Source: Morinoia aosen (taxonomy: Eukaryota; Arthropoda; Malacostraca; Amphipoda; Talitridae). Taken from it: DNA of 64,000 bases. The stretch covers positions 27,088,183-27,152,182 of the forward strand of contig CM059560.1 of NCBI GenBank assembly GCA_030386875.1, in the 5' to 3' direction. The position numbers and the translations under genes were made by a program. Shown here one piece after another: positions 1 to 14,352 of this stretch (position 1 is the stretch's first letter; every line of letters begins with the position of its first letter). A model generated the notes under the pieces. It was not told where the DNA came from. It saw only the letters and a list, made by a program, of their open reading frames with translations, and made no database searches.

Positions 1-90
1 TTCAAGTCGCCTGTAGGAGGAACGCAGAGATTCAAGTCGCCTTTAGGAGGAACGCAGAGGTTCAAGTCGCCTGTAGGAGGCAGGAAGAAC
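1..90. repeat. 30-bp minisatellite, cut by the window start
   Basis: Nearly three copies of a 30-bp unit beginning TTCAAGTCGCCTGTAGGAGG follow one another, with one or two changes between copies. The array begins before the window, so its full length is unknown. The third copy breaks off at about position 85. Confidence 0.9.
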
Positions 91-3000
91 ATCAGCACCG
101 CACGACGGCGCCGAGTGAAAGAGCGCCAATGATTGATTGTGCAGCGGCGTGAGGCTGCGGCTCCTGCTGTTGCACCATGAGCGACGAGTGACGAGTTTTC
201 TCTGTGTTCAATGAAAGTAAAGTGACGTATGTTTGCAATTACCGAACACATTACCATATACTCTCTGAGTTATTTAGTGAGCACAAAAAATATGAATGGA
301 CCGACTCAATGCAATTCGGTATTCAATCATCAAGTATAGGAATATATTTGCAATGATGGGCAGCATTAGTGAGAAATTTCCGGTTTTCTTGCACGGGTGG
401 ACGAACTTTTAACTGTAGATGGTATAATGGGAGCTTATGTTACCTAATTTATATTATTCAGTTTTAATATACTTTCATCGACATATATACCTATTTGAAT
501 GTTTTTTTAAAACATGTATGTATCTATTTTGCGAAGGACAGTTTTTAATTTTTGAATAGTTTCGATACAAATAGGAAGTTCAATTCATTTTAAAACTATT
601 ACTCGTCACTGTATTAATTAAGTTGGGTCTGTGTTGACTTCATCTCATATTATGGATCCTTAACACACCATAACGTGAAATTACTCAATGGTGCATCGAG
701 GTGAGCATTTGCAACTCGCACATCAGTGACACAAGCGAGTTGCAGACGACGCTGCTGCCCGCGCTGCTTTCCCGCTGCGAGCTGCGGCACCAAACCTCGC
801 GTCGCTGGCTGGGAAAGCAGAGCTTCCCTTGCTGACCAAGCGCACGAATTTCGACGTACTTACATCATCTTAATCGCGCAAATGGCTGCGTAAGTTTCCA
901 AAACGGATTTACTCTGCCTTCTGTAACGCTACGACAATGTGTGTTATTTAAAAATTTGGCACTTTGAAACCATTTCTTCAGTCTAAAGAAGTTTCGACCG
1001 AAAAAATAGTTTTAGGTTTGAATTCATTTAAGCATACGTTGTGAAGTTAAGGGAAATTTTTCGTCTTAACTAAATGCTAAACTGGATCAAAGCTATAATT
1101 ATCGCTGTGCATAGAATTCAATAGGATTCGAAGGTTTCACCAAGTCCAAAGTGCTTTATTATTTAACCACTTAACTCTTTATTTACTCTTTTTATTCACT
1201 AAGTGCAAATTCATTCAGCGAACCAAAAGATGCAGAAGGTATTTATTTAAGAGCACTAAATAGGAATTGATTACAAAATGCAGCAGTCCACATTGTTTCG
1301 CCCATGCGGAGCTTTATTCAACTGCAAGGTAAGCATTGAATTGGGAGCAATCGTGTCCAGGTACAGGCTGTTCACCGGTATTGCATGAGGAACGCAAGAC
1401 TTGATTTGCCTAAAAGCCTGTGAACCTCGTATGAGAAGCTGCAGCGTTGTTAGGCTGGCTTTTTCTGGCTAAAGTATAGGCATTCTTCCAATAAAATTTG
1501 ACGCTAAAGGTTAGTTCGACCAGCTTCATGCTGTCCAACAGGTTTGATAGAGGATGGATTGTGTTCATGGATAATTTTATTTGAAGAATGCCGAAAACTT
1601 GAGGCTCTTGATCTAAAAAGAGCCAGTCCTGCAACCCTGATATAATAGGACGGAATGTAGACGTTAAGAGTTACGCAAACCTACTCTCATAGCTGGCGCA
1701 TTTTTGTGAATATCATTCTGTGTGCAATGGGGTATAATCATCTGTTAAAATATTCAACAATCTTTCTTTTTCAATCTGTACGGTGATCAGGAGGCAGTGT
1801 GAAATCAGAGTTAAAAAGTGCGCGACGTAAGTCAGATCACTGAAGATAAAGCTATAATCAGTATCGCTATTGCTTTAAATGCTGAAGCTCAACTCAAAAT
1901 TGCGGAGTACGTGTTGGTTGCGCTTTTATAACACTGCGAAGAGAAAAAAAAATTCTTTTCTTTTCTGAAGACCGCACTCATCACATTATCCAAATAAATA
2001 ACCCGAAAAGTGAAAGCTTCTTGAAATTCCCAAAAGAGTATTTATTGCTTAATCGATAGAAATGGATAAAAATGGAAAAGAAACGTGGAAAATATTGTGC
2101 AGCTATTCATAATCCAGCCGCATAATTTATCTCAAAGTAGACGTGTGACCGACTGCTGCAGCCAACCAACGAGGATGAGGGAAAGTAAGAAAGCGACATT
2201 CCTAATGTACTCCGTCTTTGATATTGATGAGTTTTTACGTAATCAGACCACGAGTTTGGAGTAACGTATAATGGTCCTTAAACTCTAAGCCGAGTATAAG
2301 ATTGGTTTGAAATTTACCCGAACTCAAAAGGACATGTTTGGAGCTCGTTCGGTAAATTGTGAGACACCTCTGACAATGTACGTAAAATCACGGTTGGATC
2401 ATGTCGAATAAGTGGTGGCAGCTCGAAGTGTGTTTGCACTGCTCGATAGTAATGTACAGTCCGAGTGGAACATTATTTAAAACGGCTTGCCTGAGGTCTT
2501 TTCAGCTGAAACAAAACTCACGCAATTGAAATCGTGTGCTTACACCTAGTTTTTTGAATTTATCAACTGTTTACAAGCTAAAAAGTATGTTTAATACATT
2601 TAGTATAACTGTAACTTAAATATTTTCTAAAAGTTATCATAACCTCTTACGGTAATTGATTTAGAAGGAGTAGTATTCACACGTGCGACCTGGATGAAAT
2701 TACATGGCTGTAAAATATGCGTTGAATGTTTCAACTCAGAAAGTGCAAATTTCAACATAGCACGATGTATGAGCATTTGTTGTCGTTTCGGAGTATCGTC
2801 CTATAGCATGTACTGTAGCTCGGTATCCGGGATATCATTTCCCGCAACTGTTGGCTGACGGTGAACGAAGAAGCAAAGCGGGTGCCATGGCACTGTTCCT
2901 CCTTTACCATGGCGCGCGACGTAACTTCTGCGCTGTGCTTTAGTGCTGAATAAAATTCAAGTGCATGAGTCATTGTAGGTCGTACACTTTTCGAAAAACT

Positions 3001-6000
3001 GAATTAAAGGAGAAAAATTTTGTAGGAATGCAGCATTAGTCTCTGATTCTGCATTTTCACAAACTGAGAACTTTCATTTAAAAGGCACGTCTTTTAGAAG
3101 CATATTTCAAGCTTGAGCGTTTCTTGACCTAAATCGTGTTATGCGTAGATCATCCTAAATTGATGTACTGTAAGAATTCAATATTCTTTACAATTGATTA
3201 GCGATAGTTCGCGTTTGGGCTGAGGGCTGTGATTTACGATGTGAAAATGTGATTCAAATTTTGTTTGAAGTAAATTTAACGCACACCAAGTCGTGCAGCA
3301 GAAATCCACGCCACTCATGAGTTTCCTCCCCATCTGCAGGTGCCTCTCATGCCACACCAAATCACGATCTGGTGTCCGAGGTGCCTTTCCTGGAAAAAAT
3401 TCTCCGTGAAATTGTGCAATGCGATCGTCGTTGTGTGTCTCGGCGCTTTACTTCAACTTTAGAGAATGCAAGAAAAAAACGATAGCTTAATTTATGCATG
3501 AGAAGTAACTAAAAATGCATAAAACATGCGGACTTCGTTAATAATATAACTAATTAATATACAGTTTTCGATGCGCGTTGCAGAAAGTGTAAAATATCCT
3601 CGTATAAATGTAGAAACTAAAAAGGTAGGAAAATACTAAAGCTCTCGGGAAATGGAGCTCTGCATTAGCATTTTCAAGAAATGGGTTATACACATCTGAA
3701 AGCTAAATACGCATTAAAACAGGGTGATGAGGGGAACAATGAATTTGTTGAACGAAGTATGCTAATTGATTTGATTTAAATTTCAATCGGTGTGGTCCGT
3801 ACCAGGAGCACAGGACGGCGTCTCACTTCATTGTGCCGTAACTTCCAGGAAGTTCCAGGCCCCGGAGCTCGCTGCTCCAGGCCTGGCTGCCACTAGCATT
3901 CCTGTTCCGTACCCGAGGGATTGCGGACCCCATTTTTTAGACACGGTTAGTCGTCGGTAACTTTCTTTTAAAGTTTTGATTTTTACGTAGCTTTCAGTTT
4001 AGGTCTTGATATTTTTAGTGCCTTGCCTACTAGGCTTGGATTCTTTTCCTTAACTTTCCAGTTAGGCATGGATCCTTTCCCGTATCTTTTCTCTCAAGCC
4101 TTAGTTTTCATCCCTAACTTTCTTCTTCATAACAGGTCACTTCACACACTGCGGCTGTTCACCTTTATGAATATTTAAATAATTAGAGGCTACGTAAATA
4201 CGCTTATTGGCTCAAGAAAGAAGAGATTCCTACAAAGCAAATGAGCGATCGTAAAAATTGGAAGCCAATTCCTCAGTACCGTCAGTCAGATAATCCTCGA
4301 CTCTCTTCTAGCTACTACCTGCAAACACATTATGGAATACCTATTTTTTCTCTAACTCACGATCCATATAGCAAAAATACAGGAAGCTCAACGGTTTATA
4401 TTTACCATAGCTTGAAAATAGTGTTCGTATATGAAGAATAAATTTTTAGCATATTTATATACCTAAGCTGACTAAAAAGGTATTGCTGATTTAGATATAT
4501 TTTGATATCAAGCCTGTGAAACTTGCTTACAATATTTACAAAAAAAATTCTCGTAAAGCTTATGATGAACTCAACTCAACCTTAGCAAATTGTGCCCTAA
4601 AGTTCACTTTCCACGCATAAGCCCGTCGAAAATTGGTTAGTAAATACGAATTTCTGATGAGAATTCATTAAACATGAGCGTTTTAAAACATTTGTATCAG
4701 CAAAGACTGGTTTCCATATCATGTCTCTCATCCTCACGCACAACATGACATCATTGAATCTTACTGGAAATTCTATGGCTGGACTTCGCTTAACTGTATT
4801 CAAGAATTTTAAACCTCATTATATTAAAAGGACTCGCACTCCGAGCAATTACAATACGTGTTGTACATTGAGCTATACTCAGAGTTAAAATTACATTATC
4901 ATTGTTTTTAAAAGATGGTGAGGAATCTTAAGTTCAAAGTAACAGTTACAGTTTCAAGTTGCAGAGATATGGTAAAAATTCGCACGTTTCCGACTTGCGA
5001 AGTTCGGGGCATCGCGCTGAGCTGTGCCAGGACAAAGCGCGCATGAACAGGTCAGCTGCGAGCGGCGCAGATGTCTGGGTTGATACTGCCGGTCTGTGTG
5101 AAACTCTTCGCATCTACACAATGTGAGGAAATGGAGAGCAGTGATTTGGCCAATTTTTAAGAAAAGAGATGATACCGATGGATTTTTTATCTTCCTAAGC
5201 CTTTGTTCTTTAAACGTGAACGCTGTGTAAGAATTGTTCGGTAAAGTTACTTTTCATTATATGTCCGTGCTATCGTTCACAACATGACTGTATTAAAAGT
5301 GTTTCTTACGTTGCTAGGTTTTAGGCTTTTGCTCTGGAACCAAAAATTTTACTGTTTTGAATCACGAAGCTTGTAACAAAATTGAAGTGAGAACTTTCAA
5401 TCTAAAAAAAGGCACCACTGCGGGACAGAAAGTTTTCTTAATATGACTAACTCATCGGACAAATTTCCGCGCAATAATTGACATGCATTGGTTTACTACG
5501 TTATTTAGTTATTTTTCGGTGAGGTAAATAGCGACGAAATAGGAGCTGAAGTATGATATTAAGCAGCAGTGAGAAATCAACCCACACGGAGACTGTGAAG
5601 TGAAGATGACACTGGTTCACCTTCAGCCAGGAACTTGCTAGCGAGGACCACTTCGATACTCGAACTTTCTCCCTCCTCCGACGGGCACCAGGTCCCCCCA
5701 ACCCCCAGCCCCCCGCCCCTTCCTTCTACCTCACTTTGTCCTCTTCGCAGATTCCCATGCCTTCTTAGCGGGCTTTAATCCAAGCCTTCTATCTCTTTCT
5801 CTCTCGGCGTGACACTTCGTCGTTAACTCAATTCTTCATGTACAACGCGCCCGTGGGCGCTAATTCTATGCTTAGTGAAGCCTTGCCACTGCATGGGAGA
5901 CATCTATTAATGAAGAAATATCCGGGACGGAGGCTTTTGATAGAGTTTTGCAGCTTTGAACTGTACATCATGGTATTTATGGTGAAGCAGGAAAATACGC

Positions 6001-6945
6001 CCATGATATACGCTTAGCGGATATGTGTTGTAAATAGTACAATAAAAAATCTATGAAATAAAGTCATGTAAATTAGTACATTTCAAGCATTTCTGGAGAA
6101 GTTCGTCGCTCGTTCTTTTTCCAAATCATCAGAGATTGAGGACGGATAAGCCTTTATCTAAGTAAAATAAGTTTTTAGCGTACATTTGTGTAGAAATGTT
6201 TGAAACTTAAAGCAAAAACGAATTTCACTTTCTGGTAATGGACACACTAGATTAACAAAATCTGTCAATAACTTCGCATAATTAAATCAAGAGACAGGAA
6301 TTGCGTTTGGGTGTGTTGGATGTCTGAATTATCAGCCACTCAAGCGATTTATGCGCACAGACATTATTATTTCGGCTGCGAGGCAAATAATTTGACACTG
6401 GGAGTTCAAAAATAAACACCAGGTCTACACGCTCCCGTCACGACCGTCTAACTTCGTCTAACTACCGCGTTGCGATGTTTGGCATCTCAAGGACACAATC
6501 AGGAAAAACTCTTTGATTCCTTAACTTATAAGGAATTTATTTGCTAAAGCGTAGCTACGATTTAACTTGTGAGTCCAGAGAACACCCGCCTGTGAAAATA
6601 TCTTCAAGTATACTTTGATTATGCCAATTGTATATCGGTTTCCGTAATTCTAAGCTCTTCGATTTTTGAGCAACTTCTACTCACCATAAATGCATTTTTA
6701 GTGCAGCGAGAAAATGATGTAGATGAAGGAAAAATAATATTAAAAGCATTTATTACTAACATTATCATCTGAAGGTCGATTTCAACACCGAATCTAATAG
6801 CAGTCAATTAGATAATACAGCATTTAATCCGAAGCTGCTCAACAAGCGTTTGGAAAGCATGTTTACAACCAATCAACAAACCAGCATGTTACTACAAAGT
6901 TACATGAAATATAATTTGGGCTAGAGCACATGGAAGACGTCGACA
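91..6945. other. AT-rich DNA, no gene recognised
   Basis: No frame exceeds 75 codons and none resembles a known family. A GC-richer patch at about 690-850 contains a 10-bp inverted repeat (TGCAACTCGC at 710-719, its complement at 735-744, 15-base loop). With arms this short, chance is a fair explanation. The C-run cluster at 5694-5719 is listed separately. Exons of a gene with long introns could hide here, but I see no support for one. Confidence 0.6.
5694..5719 (-). other. Potential G-quadruplex (minus strand)
   Basis: Four C-runs of 6, 5, 6 and 4 bases are separated by only 2, 2 and 1 bases. On the minus strand this gives four G-runs with very short loops, which fits the standard G-quadruplex pattern. 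The plus strand could form an i-motif. The surroundings are pyrimidine-rich but hold no recognisable gene. Confidence 0.75.
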
Positions 6946-6947
6946 TG

Positions 6948-7255
6948 GGTTCATTTGAACAGGATTTCACGTATATAAATCTAATGTACAAAGGATTTCA
7001 TATGAATGAGATTTCATATGAACAGGATTTCATACATTCGTGATTTCATACGTACGAGATTTCATGTGGATGAGATTTTAAAATAACAGGATTTCTTGGG
7101 AACGAGATTTTATGAAAACAGCATTTTATGTGCATGAGATTTCCTGTAGACTGAATTTCTTCGGAAAAATTTCATGTGAGCAGGACTTGATGTTGAGACA
7201 AGATTTAATGCATCCAGGATATTAATTTGAATAAGAGTTTAAGAAGGATTTTTTC
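6948..7255. repeat. Degenerate ~17-bp tandem repeat (GATTTCATATGAACAG-like)
   Basis: About 16-18 decayed copies of a 16-18 bp unit are present. The core GATTTCAT or GATTTTA alternates with spacers such as ATGAACAG, ATGAATGA or GTACGA. Copies differ at many positions, so this is an old array. Confidence 0.75.
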
Positions 7256-10200
7256 TAACTACGAGTATTTGTTGCAATAAGACTGTGATGCTAAAATCAT
7301 AACTCGCTGTTATGCAAAAATCCTAGGTTAGTGTGCAAAGTTTAAAATTGAGCGGTCTGCATTATTTCGTCTGCAGTTTTACTCAAGTTAGGATTTATCA
7401 GAAGATAGAAGTGAGGGGAGTTCATCTATTCTTTTGTAAAATGATAATATTTAGTACAGAATTGTTCAAAATTTTTGGAGCTAATAACATCAAGTAATAT
7501 GGAATTTGCCAAAAAGTTTCTTTTGGGTATCATTTTATTTAAACGAGCATTGCAATTTCACCATCCTATGCTTGCAAAATTTGTTCCCGCTACGCTAACT
7601 TTCATTGGCGATAAAAATCTTCTCCTTCCCCTCTCTACTGGTGATAAATGCATGTGTGTTTATTTCAAGGCTCATCGATGCCTTTCAGTGAAGTGCTTAT
7701 CATCCAATAATTTCAGTGCGAAATTTGTGTTTCTAGTGTTGCATTTTAGCATTTTCCTTGTATATAGGAGACACAAAGTGAAATTGCACACGGAAAACTG
7801 TTTAATATTTGCAAAAATATTTAGATTTTCTTGGTTTCATTTATTAGGCGATAAGCACGGCACAATTTATTTTTTAATGTGAATGAAATACCGATTAATT
7901 TAACAGATGACAGATGTTCTCTTTTTTGTAACTCTGACCGTGTTTAATTCCCTGCGAAGTATGTTGGCTCTATTCACCGAGCATTGCACATCAGAGTTGC
8001 TGAACATGCTTCTCTCACCATATGTTCTTTGGCTATCCCACTACAGCTTAAAAGAATATGAATTTCATGGCTGTTTTAAGATGAACTATTTAGCAATCTA
8101 ATTTATCTGGTATACCTTTGAAATAGCTGTCTGTTTTCTTATTCACCGCCAAAATAATCATTTCGAAAAAGGAAATATGCTACCTTCGTCAAAATTAAAT
8201 GTTCTAAAACAAATATATGTTATCACTCTCATTCATTTTTCTTGAAGTAAGAAATTTACTCTGCTAATGAATATTAAATGCAAATTCTTGATACTTCATC
8301 AAGTCATTTTTACCTCCAATTTCATCCCGCAATATATACGTTCAAGTCTTCAGTATATTTGCTTGAAAGTATTCAATTACTTTTTAATTTCGCTATGGTT
8401 CCCTGACACCAGCTTTATTTTTGCGCGATCTGTGTAGTATGGAGGGTATATGATACTTTCTCCTATTCATACCTAAAGGGAAAATCTACACACACATTGA
8501 TGTATTCACCGCGTATTCGAAAGGTTAATCAGCATTTCTCGCTTCAGGACGGGCTGTGTTACCTCTATTGATCTTCTCAACTCATGAAGCCATTCAATAT
8601 TGGAACTTTCTCCAGTGTCGACCGTTGTTTGTGCACTGATCAATTGTAAGTTTAATGCAGTAACTTATATACAATAAATCAAAGTATTACTGCATATTTT
8701 TGATGTTCCATATACAATTTGGAGCTTGGTCACTTATGTCCTGCATGTCATCTGGCCATCTTCAGCCTGAATTTATTGCTTCAATTTGCGTTAAATGAGG
8801 AAACAAGTTTTTCAAATAATTTTAGCATTTTACAATTTTTGGAGATATTCCAGCAATGGGAGCAATTTTACCCACAAACTTATATACTGGGCTCGTTTCG
8901 TATTCTAAGCAAATATTCCAATGCGAGAAGAAGTGAGTGAAAGTGTCCTATCACGTGCACTGCCTTCGCCTTTCTGACGAAGAGCTCAATAATAAAGTTA
9001 GCGTTCAGAGTGACACGATCGACGCATGTTTGCATCGAACGGAGGCGATTTCCATTTCGTATTGTTCAATTCTTTTGTTTGGATGATTATTAAAATAAAG
9101 TAAACTCTTGATCTCGTTCACATGTCAGAACATCTGCAGCAGATTCGGAATTTCATAATTCAGTCAGAATATTGCGCACTACATCCAGGACGTTGATAAG
9201 CTTCACATCTGCCACGTAAGGTCACCCCGACCCCATAAACACCTCATATTTGTCTCGACGTCAGCGTTCTTCTCATGAGGACGTAAAGACGCTGTTCTCT
9301 GGTTTGCATGAGAATCTGTCCCAATTAGCAACTGCAGGTGCAGATTGTGTGAGTGTCTCATAGTTTCGAATGCTGTGATAGCAGATTAACTGATTTATCA
9401 ACACTAAATCGGGATATCTTCGAGGTCACCACGTAAAAACCAGAAATCAAGTTCCTGAAACATTACTAAAATGTGCATGCGCAACTTATTCTCAAATGTC
9501 AGCGTATAATGAGAAGATTTTATTCAAAAGTGAATGAGTATTTGGTAAATACCAGTGAGAAACTTCTGCCACAGAATATTTAAATGCGTGCTTGAAAGAA
9601 GTACTCACATAATCATAGATGTAAGATGCCGCGTTTGACATATACATACCTTGTACCTGCGTCAAACCTGATTCACTAGGTCGTCAGCTTAAGCTAACAA
9701 TTTATTAACTAGAGACGGTGTTACGCAAACCTTCTATTGCAGTCGCAAAGACTACTCCATTTCCTCCTCAGACACGTGGTAATTTTCTGAATACTTAGAA
9801 AACTAAACTAAAATAAATTATCTTTGAGGTTTTATAACGTTTGCTTATGTCAACATTTCATGAAGAAACTTGGTTTCATTATCAAGAAAAGTACGGGTTG
9901 CCTGCTAGTTGAACAGGAAGATTTTCCGAATTACTGAGACAGAGAAATTTGATGCTGTTGCTTTATCAGTGCAACGCCTGGAACAAATAATTTTCATCAA
10001 AACAAGTGTTTTTTCCGCTTTGTTCTCTTATTTTATTTCGTAAACAACTTATCCCGTAATGAAATTTTTGAGGCGGGTTGAATTCGCTGTTCCTTATCAT
10101 ATGTTGTAAAATATGAAGGAATTTCATAATGACCGATCGAAAATGACATCCGAAGGTTGTTCTTCTATCGTTTTGAATCAACCGAACTAACATGTGGCTA

Positions 10201-11860
10201 ATTAAACGCGATGAATTTGATAACTTTGTACTCGTAATGTCATTTAATTATTATTGTCAGCTTTTAAGAGTTAAACAACGCCGTGCTGTATTTCTATTCA
10301 TGACAGCGCCAGGCCTCAGTCACTAATAAGTCATCCAGCATTTACGATCGAAACAGTACAGCTGCGCTGTCTAAACAATTTCACACTTCCCTTTAAGTGT
10401 GTCATGCCCCCACACGCAGTGTAAAATTTAGTATTTGCTTGTCATTAGATTACGTTCTCATTGCCTTAAATCGTGCTATTTGCGTTGAATAATTCTATTT
10501 TTTTTTCTTGTTTGCTTTATAGTGCGTTCTTAAGCGCCTGGCAAATTTTATGGCGTCGATAGATGCCTTGTCTATGTACGAATATTTTTGTATCTCTTTT
10601 ACAGTTGAAGTCGTTCGAGAAAATTACAGACAAACATTATAAGATTACAAAATATTTATTTTACGGCCATTGTTCTGAAAATTATTTGCCTTACCAAATT
10701 CATAATGAGTAAACGAATCTAAAGTATGCGTCTGAACAGTCTTTGAATGAAGAGTATTCGGATAAATATTATATGCGAATAAACTGTGCGAGAATAAACG
10801 ATTGATCAAAAATTGGTGCACAAATGAACTTGTTTTTATCATGCAATTTACCGTGTAATTTAGCTTTGATTAGACCTTCAATATCCTTAATTCTTGGTTG
10901 TAGGAATTATTTTCTCCGTGCGTTCTCGTACAGTATATCAAGACTTGCCTCTCCCGTTTACAGTAGCACTTTTTAATCAAATTACCAATTGATAACGGTA
11001 ATGAATTAACATAATTTCTTTTATTTACAGTTCATCAGACAACTTTATCTAGCGTATTATCCTCCACCAAGTGGGCTTATACGAACATTTATATACTCTT
11101 TGTTCATTGAAATTTATCCATGGTTTTTACTTAACATTCTTAATTAAATAAAGCCCATCTCCCAATTTCAATTAAATTTGGCTCAATATAAGCAAAGTTT
11201 CCATCGATTGTCATGCCTATATTCTTATAATGACGAATTACGAAGACTTTGTTCAGTGAAGTGATGCTAACTAATATCATGTCTGATTTAAGTTATGAAT
11301 ATCTGGGACTTATAATAATTATGATGCTTGCATGAGACTGTGCTTAATGTATAGATCAACTGTTAAAATATTTCCATCAAATTTCAGGAATTTTCGAGGA
11401 GGTCATTTTCAGGAAGCTGTGCTTATTGACAAAACTTCAATCGATAGTAATACAGAATCACTATTAGATTTTGACTACAGTCGAGTACGGCATGAACTAG
11501 CGAATATCCGTTACACGCATAAATCCCTTCCCTAGTTTGTTTGAAGGTGAAAAAAATCCTCAAGCCTGTCGCCTATGAAAAACGTTACGAGCATTGAAGC
11601 GAAAGGCGCTTTATTTGCTGCTTTAACAAAATGATCATAATAAATAAAAAAAGAAGTACCAATTTATACTCTAACAGCTATCAAAATTTTCGGTAAAGGA
11701 TTGTGGTAAAACTTAACGGATATCGCCTTAATTAACCAAACTCAGGCTAAATATTTATGGCACCAATAATATCAATATTGCTTCCCACGACCGACCAGAG
11801 GACGACGACGGCTGCTGTTGAGGCGCGACCGTTACGGCGGCAGCTGGATTCCCACGGCGG
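7256..11860. other. AT-rich DNA, no gene recognised
   Basis: The longest frame (7475-7882, plus, 135 codons) is rich in Phe, Leu, Lys and His, as expected of random AT-rich DNA. It matches no family I know. No RNA gene or transposon end was seen. Confidence 0.6.
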
Positions 11861-11865
11861 CACGC

Positions 11866-11926
11866 GCTGCAGCAGCAGCAGCGGCAGCAGCTGCAGCAGC
11901 AGCAGCAGCGGCAGCAGCAGCACTGA
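11866..11926. repeat. Interrupted CAG/GCA microsatellite
   Basis: Around 18 GCA-type triplets occur with occasional CGG or CTG interruptions, inside a GC-rich patch. They give poly-Ala or poly-Ser frames on the plus strand and a Cys-rich frame on the minus strand. No flanking coding context supports a real homopolymer-bearing protein. Confidence 0.85.
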
Positions 11927-11996
11927 GCAGAAAATGCTTTGGCTACTGCGTCACGCGTCAATGCGCACTAACACTTTGCATGAAAATATGCAGACT

Positions 11997-12262
11997 GGAC
12001 AGTTACTGGATATTTCACAACACCAGACTGCTGGACAGTTGCTGTATGACAGCAACACAACGCCAGACTGCTGGACAGTTGCTGGATGACAGCAACACAA
12101 CACCAGACTGCTGGACAGTTGCTGGATGACAGCAACACAACACCAGACTGCTGGACAGTTGCTGTATGACAGCAACAAATCGCCAGACTGCTGGACAGTT
12201 GCTGGATGACAGTAACACAACGCCAGACTGCTTGACAGTTGCTGGATAACAGCGACACAGAA
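11997..12262. repeat. 40-bp minisatellite, about 7 copies
   Basis: Unit starts GGACAGTTGCTG are spaced 40 bp apart at 12033, 12073, 12113, 12153, 12193 and 12233, with a shorter first copy at 11997. Each unit holds the dyad TTGCTG...CAGCAA. Because 40 is not divisible by 3, a frame rotates through all three phases. On the minus strand no phase has a stop, giving a 117-codon repetitive frame that is not a credible gene. Confidence 0.92.
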
Positions 12263-14190
12263 GCAGTATAGCCGCAGCAGTAACAGCTGCGTAGCCAGGT
12301 CACACTGAGATCCTCAGACACTGGACAAATTGTTCCAATGCCACTGAGGTATATATGTGCCGCGAGCCTTCAAGTCAAATTAATAAACTGGTTGCAGGCA
12401 TTCGAATTAAGACAGACTTTAAGTACTCAAATTAAGACTGCAGTCCATGTACTCGAAATGAAAAACACAGCCCAATCGCAAGTTATGTCACACTACAAGC
12501 ACTGAAGTTGGCGCGCTTCAGTAACTGCACTTCAAGGCCTACTACGAGTTTTTAGTAACAATTGAATTGAACTTCAGCGAATGAAATTAAAAACCATGCG
12601 TTCTGAAATTAAACGACAATCCCAACCTCCGGAAGTCAGAGCTCATCATGCAGGCAGCCTCTAAACGCTATGATTGTGAGGAAATGCTTCAGTTACTGAA
12701 AATGAGAGCAAACCTTAATTACTGCAAATGTAGGGAGAATGTTTGCATTGGAACAGATTACGCTCGATCGATCATCTTCTTCTTCTTCTTATAGAGGTGA
12801 GGGATGAGCTATCCCTCTCAAAGTTACTGGTCTTGTAAAGAGAACCGTTGGACCTGGAGACTTATTATTGGAGTTCTTCTTTCACAGGCTTCTTCTTCTT
12901 CCTTATTGGTTTAATTTACAGAAAAGAATGATGCTCGGTCGATGTTATGCTCCTACCCATCTTTTCATTAATGAGCAAGCCATGTTCCACCGAGGCCAGT
13001 GCTCGCTTTCAGGCAGCAGCTCGGGTATTCCAGGTTACGTACGCCAGGCTTCACCAAGTTGTGGGATATGAGAAGGTTCAGAGGCGCTGGGTATTGGTGA
13101 TGGATGTTGCATTGGGGGTCTTTTGTTATTTGAACGCTGAATGAAATAATGAAAACGTCTTTTTTATTCTCTATCGGTTTTTATAGCCATTGCCTATTTT
13201 CTGCAATGATTTATAACGTTTAAAGTGCATTTTAATTTGCCAACGACAATTTCGACGTATTCCATTTTTTGTTTTATTATAACAATCATGTAGTAATTTA
13301 TTGCATTATTAGTCTTTTAATTAATTTATTACGTTACAATACATACCTAGTAACTTATCAAACAGGAATTTCTCTTAAAATAAGCAAATCTCGGCTTACA
13401 CTTTACACTCCCGCGGTGAGTGCTACGCTGCATATATTTATACCTACTCGTATTTAGGTTCCTTGATTATTGGGCACCTGCATCATTAGCCTTCTGTGGA
13501 CGGCAGAGGATCAGAAAAGTATGAGTGAATTGAATCTTAGCAATGAATTTTTAAATCAAAAGAGAATATTGAGGAATTTGTGGGTAGGGCTAATCAGCAC
13601 AGCAGTGTCTCGCGTTCATCACCCAGCAAGGGGCTTATATTTCCCAGGAAATATTTCAATGTGTGCAGTAGTACTTTTATCTTTAACGCTAACTGGCAAG
13701 ACAAGTCTGGCTGCAGTATTTCTAGGACTTTTACAATAATCTACTGCAAAGTATACACTTTATAGTCAATATGCTCTGCAACCTCTGCAGAAGCAGTTAC
13801 ACCACCAACAGCACCATCGAAGTCAGTAGTTCCATGCCAGAGGCAATATTAGGGCAAAAGCGAGATTAATTTCTATTAACCTGACGTATAGCTTCCTTAA
13901 CTTAATATATAGAAAAATGTACATTCATCCCCTGACATAAGTTGAATAGAATTCAGCCAGAGGTGTTTGCTGAAAAGATATTTTGAGCGTTGCTGCTTCC
14001 TAATTCAAAATTAATAATGCTTGAAGTCGTTCTCTAACAATTCAGCACGTGCGGTTAGAAAACACACCAGCTCCTCGCAACGCGCCACACCACGCCGCTC
14101 TCACTGATACCTGCCTATACCGTATCTGTAAGTACCCGAATGGTTAGACCACCCTGTTTACTACGAGTACCATCTGTACAATACTCACCA
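12263..14190. other. No gene recognised; small TTC microsatellite
   Basis: This is AT-rich sequence with a short TTC run at about 12774-12791 and a second TTC-rich stretch near 12875-12900. Frames are under 90 codons and unrecognised. Confidence 0.6.
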
Positions 14191-14352
14191 CTACACCAAC
14201 ACGTACCCACCTACCACCATAAACAGCGGACACACTCAACACCACACCACCACCAACACGTACCCACCTACCGCCATAAACACCAACACGTACCTACCTG
14301 CCACCATAAGCACCGGACACACCCACCACCTTACCACCACACCACCAACACG
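14191..14352. repeat. ACC-rich 30-bp / 57-60-bp tandem repeat
   Basis: The motif CACCAACACGTACC recurs at 14194, 14251 and 14281, and in a shorter form at 14343. The spacing is about 30 or 57-60 bp. ACC/CCA-rich sequence lies between copies. Confidence 0.8.

Noticed and set aside
7475-7882. 135-codon plus frame
   Set aside because: Composition is that of random AT-rich DNA and no motif was recognised.
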